64,000 bases of DNA from Asterias amurensis (taxonomy: Eukaryota > Echinodermata > Asteroidea > Forcipulatida > Asteriidae), in contig NC_092656.1 of assembly GCF_032118995.1 (NCBI RefSeq), forward strand, positions 12,576,261-12,640,260, written 5' to 3'. The first letter of the stretch is position 1, and the number at the start of each line of letters is the position of its first letter. The position numbers and the translations under genes were made by a program. Of this stretch, positions 60,131-64,000 are shown in pieces. Under the pieces are notes generated by a model. The model saw only the letters and a list, made by a program, of their open reading frames with translations, was not told the DNA's origin and did not search any database.

Positions 60131-60379
60131 TTTTGTTTTCAAAGAACTCGAGAAGGAAACGGGTATACAGTGTAGTTTAAACACATCGGTTATGAGGTAA
60201 AACCAGACCAATATTCTTGCAAAATAAAAACCCATAAAAACGGTATGCCTAACTCTCGGAACCAATTTTTCTCCCTGTGAGCGTTTTATAATAGCTGTTC
60301 CAGAAATTATGTTACTATTTTGTCTTATAATCAACACCATGTAATGCTTAAATCATCACCCACATGGTATTCGTTTGGA
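60131..60379. other. Unrecognised spacer between two MITEs
   Basis: Short AT-rich spacer; nothing identified. Confidence 0.4.
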
Positions 60380-60735
60380 CTTAAAGGCAGTGGACACTAT
60401 TGGTAATTACTCAAAATAATTATTGGCATAAAACCTTACTTGGTAACAAGTAATGGGGAGCTATACTGATGTTACAAAACACCGTGAGAAACGACTTCCC
60501 CTGAAGTAACGTAGTTTTCGAGAAAGAAGTAATTTTCGACGAATTTGATTCCGGGACCTCAGAATTAGTTTTGGAGGTCTCAAAATCAAGCTTCTGGAAG
60601 CACAAAACCTTCGTGTGACATGGGTGTTTTCTGTTATTATTATCTCGCAACTTTGCAACTTTAACGACCAATTGAGCTCAAAATGTCACAAGTTTATTAA
60701 TATATGTTGATATACACCAAGTGAGAAGACTTTGG
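60380..60735. repeat. MITE family A (orientation a), missing its last bases
   Basis: Begins TTAAAGGCAGTGGACACTAT and continues to CACCAAGTGAGAAGACT. The final TIR is lost. Confidence 0.8.
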
Positions 60736-61854
60736 TCAGATTTGTTGTCTGCCACGCTTGACATGTTTTATATTACGTGGACTTCGGTCTGCTCAATCGA
60801 CCGACTAACTACCTCTTGTCCAAATATAAACCGGCCTTGTTCCGATGAATGTCAATAAATAGTTTACTATTTGCAAATTTCACCGTGCACGTCAACGTGG
60901 CGGCACGCACCTTGCACGAGGTAATCATAACCAAAAAGACGAGTTGAACTTCGCGCCAAAAATAACGATCGCTTGGTCTTGGTATACCAGTTTTGTTCGT
61001 ACACAGTTTGTGCACAATTATTCAAATAATTATAAATAATTGACTTAATTTTCCTACGTCACTTGGTGACTTTCATTCTGCTCTGAGATTTCATCAACAT
61101 CAAATGAACACAAAAATCCAGCCACGTGATTTCAGCGATGTCATCGAAGAGTGGAGATGAATTAACAAATATATATATATATATATATTTTTTTTTTGCG
61201 TTATCACCACTTTACAAAACCCTTAATTTACCCATTCTGGTTTTAAGATAGTCAAGTAAGAAGTTCATACAAATTAGATAATTGTCTTCAAGTCGAAATA
61301 AAAACCCTACTAAAATTGCAAATTTGTTTTTATTATTATTTAATACACAATGTGTGACAAGCCAACATGTTAAAACTTTGGTATAAATAATAATAGTCCT
61401 TCGACCAAAAATACTTTCATCTTGAACAATTCAAATATTTAATTACTTATTAATATGTTTTAATTAACAAATTCACAATAAAATTATAATATGTGTCTAT
61501 ATCGTAGTATAACAATGCGAAATGACATTCAGGAAACCGTCCTCGGCAGTAGAAGTGAGTGAGATGTGTTGACGTTTCTGATTTGAGAGCTGCATGTTGG
61601 CATTGGTCTCCCGGTACGGATACAACAAGTAACTATACATAGTTTGGGAATCTTATGAGTTTTTTTTTTAATTTGTATAAACATTGAACATTTCTATGAA
61701 CTTATGAACCAGTTAAAAATACATCTTCTCCATACAATTATTTAAATTAACTATCATTCACACACTAGTTTTAGTCTTAAACGTGAATTTGGGTTAGAAC
61801 AAGAATACGCGCAATCCATCGGGAGCTAGTGCTGTAATCTGCTCTACCGGCCAA
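60736..61854. other. No gene recognised
   Basis: Contains an (AT)n tract at 61,170-61,188 and a T-run. No exon or RNA gene was supported. Confidence 0.4.
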
Positions 61855-62019
61855 GCTTCGTACTGATCATACCCAAGCCTTCGTCTCTATCGACTGTACA
61901 AGGGCTAACCCTGTTTCAGCCCTAGGAGTACGAGGTAATGGCCTCTGGGAAATAATTGAAGCCCACACCTTGTATGTGTCTGGCGACTTGCATTAAAAAA
62001 AATAATAATAATAATTGTT
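61855..62019 (+). mobile_element. SINE 3' part with (AAT)n tail
   Basis: Matches the body of the minus-strand SINE at 4,225-4,395 (for example TGTCTGGCGACTTGCAT) and ends in an A-run plus AATAATAATAAT tail. The tRNA head is missing or too worn to see. Confidence 0.65.
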
Positions 62020-62156
62020 TGTCTCCTAGTGTAGCAATGGGGTCAAAAATCACTATGGAAGTTCTTACGGAACTTGGTAGTCTATCATTATTTACATAAA
62101 ATGAATGGCTCGGGGACTGGTACATAAACATTGGAATAACTCATCGATTTAAGTGT

Positions 62157-62557
62157 CTACTCCGTTCCATCACCTCGCGGAGTTCTGCCTGGTGGCGTTG
62201 TCGTTACGGCTTGCGTGGTTGTCATTGCTATCGTGGTCGTCATCGCTGTGGTCGCCACCGTTGTCGTTGTAGGGGGCATGGTCGTGGTCTTGACCGATGT
62301 GGTGGCTTGAGTCGTAGCTTGAGTCGTCGTGGCTTGAGTTGTGGTCGGCGATGTCGTGGTCGTAGGTTTCTTACATGGATTCTCATTGCTGTCGTCTCCG
62401 TTGTCATCGTCCCCGTCATCGCTGTCATCGTTGCCACTGTCACCGCACTCGGAACTGTCATCGCCGTCGCTGTCATCACGGACAATTCGCTGACGATTCT
62501 TCATGCGACGGAACTTTCTCAGGGGGCGACTATCAGAGATCTGTGCTAAGAAGAGCG
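62157..62557 (-). CDS. Gene F: acidic Asp/Ser block plus Thr-rich mucin-like protein, 5' exon not found
   Basis: The minus-strand exon starts after acceptor TTGTTCACAG and needs one base from an upstream exon, so the intron is phase 1 as in A-E. The first residues (ALFLAQISDS) look like the end of a signal peptide. Then come a very basic stretch (RPLRKFRRMKNRQR), a 35-residue block of Asp/Ser/Asn/Gly with two Cys, and about 60 residues of Thr with Ala, Gln and Pro (TTTQATTTQATT type), a likely O-glycosylated stalk. It ends T-P-R-G-D-G-T-E-stop, giving an RGD near the C terminus. There is no membrane helix in this exon. Either the protein is secreted or a further exon follows; a weak donor, GAG|GTGATG, occurs near the end. 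The ATG exon is expected at higher coordinates, probably beyond 64,000. Confidence 0.65.
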
Positions 62558-63699
62558 CTGTGAACAAAACAGGAATGTGATAGTATTATAAGACAAAATG
62601 TCATATTTGGTTACAAAAGCTATACGTACAAAACAACTTTGGTGATCAAGCTGAAACAATTAAAACAAGTTTTTACCGGGTTACAGACCAATAAATGCTT
62701 AGCCAGGTTGAGACTTAGCTTGAAGGTTTGAAACCAGGATGTGTAAGTTGAATGTCGTACCCATATTTTTTTTCTTTTCTTTTTTCTTTAAGAAGAGATA
62801 CTGTCAGCGGGCAATAATCAGCTCACAGATGGCATCATAATAGGATTGAACTTAGTCAACTTAATATCTAGTATAATAACAGATGTATGGTTGACTCGTT
62901 AATTCCGGCGTTCCGGCCTTGAAAGAAAGTACTCTGTTAGGGCAGTTCCCGAATTCCGGTTGTAATTAAACGGCGCTTCGGGTCTTACGCTTTGGGCTAC
63001 AAAAAGCGATTGTTAAACGGAAAATTAATTGACATTTTGTGGTTTTGTGCAACTCTCATGACAAAACACTGTCCACTATTTTGTAGAACCGAAATGGTTG
63101 ACTACACAACAAGGCGAACCCATTATTGCCGTATAATTCTAGAGGCAAAAATATTTAATGGCAACTTACTCATCAATACACACCGGTGTGTTTCAGTGCT
63201 TGAAAAACTCTATCCAAACAGAGAGGAATTTAAAGGTAATTTGCCCCTTTAATTCAATCGCAGAACATCCCAGTAATTATCCCCGTAAAGTTTGAAATTT
63301 CTCATTCGTACCCATTTCCGGGCCCCAATACTTTCCCCAAAACATTGATTCGAATATGAATTTAGCTGACTCAAACAAACACATCATTGAAAAGTTACAA
63401 ATTCTTATATGTTAATCTCAAAAACATGATGGCTAAACAGTTAAGATTTTTTTTTTTTTTTTTTTTTAAGATATAGGCCTAATAAAAACATGTGTTGCGA
63501 TAGTTTTTTCATTGTTATAATACATGTCAAAATCATGTTTGTTTTCATCGAATCATCATTGAGTATGAGAAGATGTGTCAATATTGCATTATTTCCCGAA
63601 TACCTTAAATGATGAACTGGTTGTTGTTTTCTACATGTTGGTTGACTGATCAGTTTCTAGAAAACAGTCCTATGATAACAGTTTTGGTTGTCAAAAATA
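62558..63699. other. Presumed intron of gene F, no exon found
   Basis: Scanned on the minus strand for an ATG exon ending in G|GT with a hydrophobic start; none was convincing. A T-run is at 63,449-63,469. Confidence 0.4.
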
Positions 63700-64000
63700 T
63701 GGTTTAAAGGGTGTATGTACTTTTTGTAGGACAAACAACACAATGTCCAAAGATTTACACCAAAGTTACACAGTTTGAACATAATGATAGTAGAAAGCTT
63801 CTCTGAAAATATTACGTGCTGAGGTGCTGCAGTTTTGGGGTAATAAATAAAACAATGTCATGAAAATAGTTTTCGTCTCATGAGACGAACATTATTTTAA
63901 GCATTTGCAAACGTATTTTCATTACATTGTTTTTACTAATTTCTCAAAAACTAAGGCACCTCAGTAAGTAATATTTGAAAGGAAGCTTTCCACTACCATT
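63700..64000. repeat. MITE family B copy 3, cut by the window edge
   Basis: Starts TTTAAAGGGTGTATGTACTT. The left half carries TGAGGTGCTGCAGTTTTGGG and returns as CTCAAAAACTAAGGCACCTC. The right terminus lies outside the window. Confidence 0.8.

Overview
The window looks like animal nuclear DNA, most probably from an echinoderm and perhaps a sea star. The base is AT-rich, genes are split by GT-AG introns, there is no operon structure, and the space between genes is packed with short inverted-repeat elements, tRNA-derived SINEs and satellites. I recognise the commonest repeat (ends reading like GGCAGTGGACACTATTGG / CCAATAGTGTCCACTGCC) and the 32.7 kb SINE body as types common in sea star sequence. 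The species assignment is an inference.

The main content is an array of six genes, all on the minus strand: A (6,938-9,555), B (24,925-29,359), C (44,329-45,942), D (48,514-50,346), E (57,064-59,109) and F (62,157-62,557, 5' exon not seen). Five have the same plan. A tiny first coding exon (34-43 nt) carries the start of a signal peptide. A phase-1 intron cuts inside that signal peptide, and a single second exon (593-671 nt) encodes the rest. Mature proteins are 210-236 residue precursors of low complexity: Gly/Tyr-rich (A), acidic-Ser plus Gly/Gln (B), Gly-Gly-Val (C), Gly-Gly-Ser-Gln (D) and Pro-rich (E). A, B, C and E end in a transmembrane helix with a short basic tail; D ends like a GPI-anchored precursor. 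F has an Asp/Ser block followed by a Thr-rich mucin-like tail. The A and B helices are clearly related, so the array probably arose by tandem duplication followed by extreme divergence of the ectodomains. The architecture resembles the small acidic membrane proteins of the sea urchin P16 type linked to skeleton formation; this is a hypothesis, not an identification.

Layout: 1-6.1 kb holds a possible Cys-rich peptide exon (2,370-2,513), a 647-bp (TTA)n tract, a LINE fragment and a SINE. 6.1-9.7 kb is gene A. 9.7-24.9 kb has no confident gene and many foldback elements. 24.9-29.5 kb is gene B. 30.5-32.0 kb is a 21-bp satellite, followed by CA-rich DNA and a SINE. 34-44 kb is repeats with one weak exon candidate. 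44-62.6 kb holds the dense part of the array (C, D, E, F) with mobile-element debris between. No intact tRNA, rRNA or CRISPR was seen.
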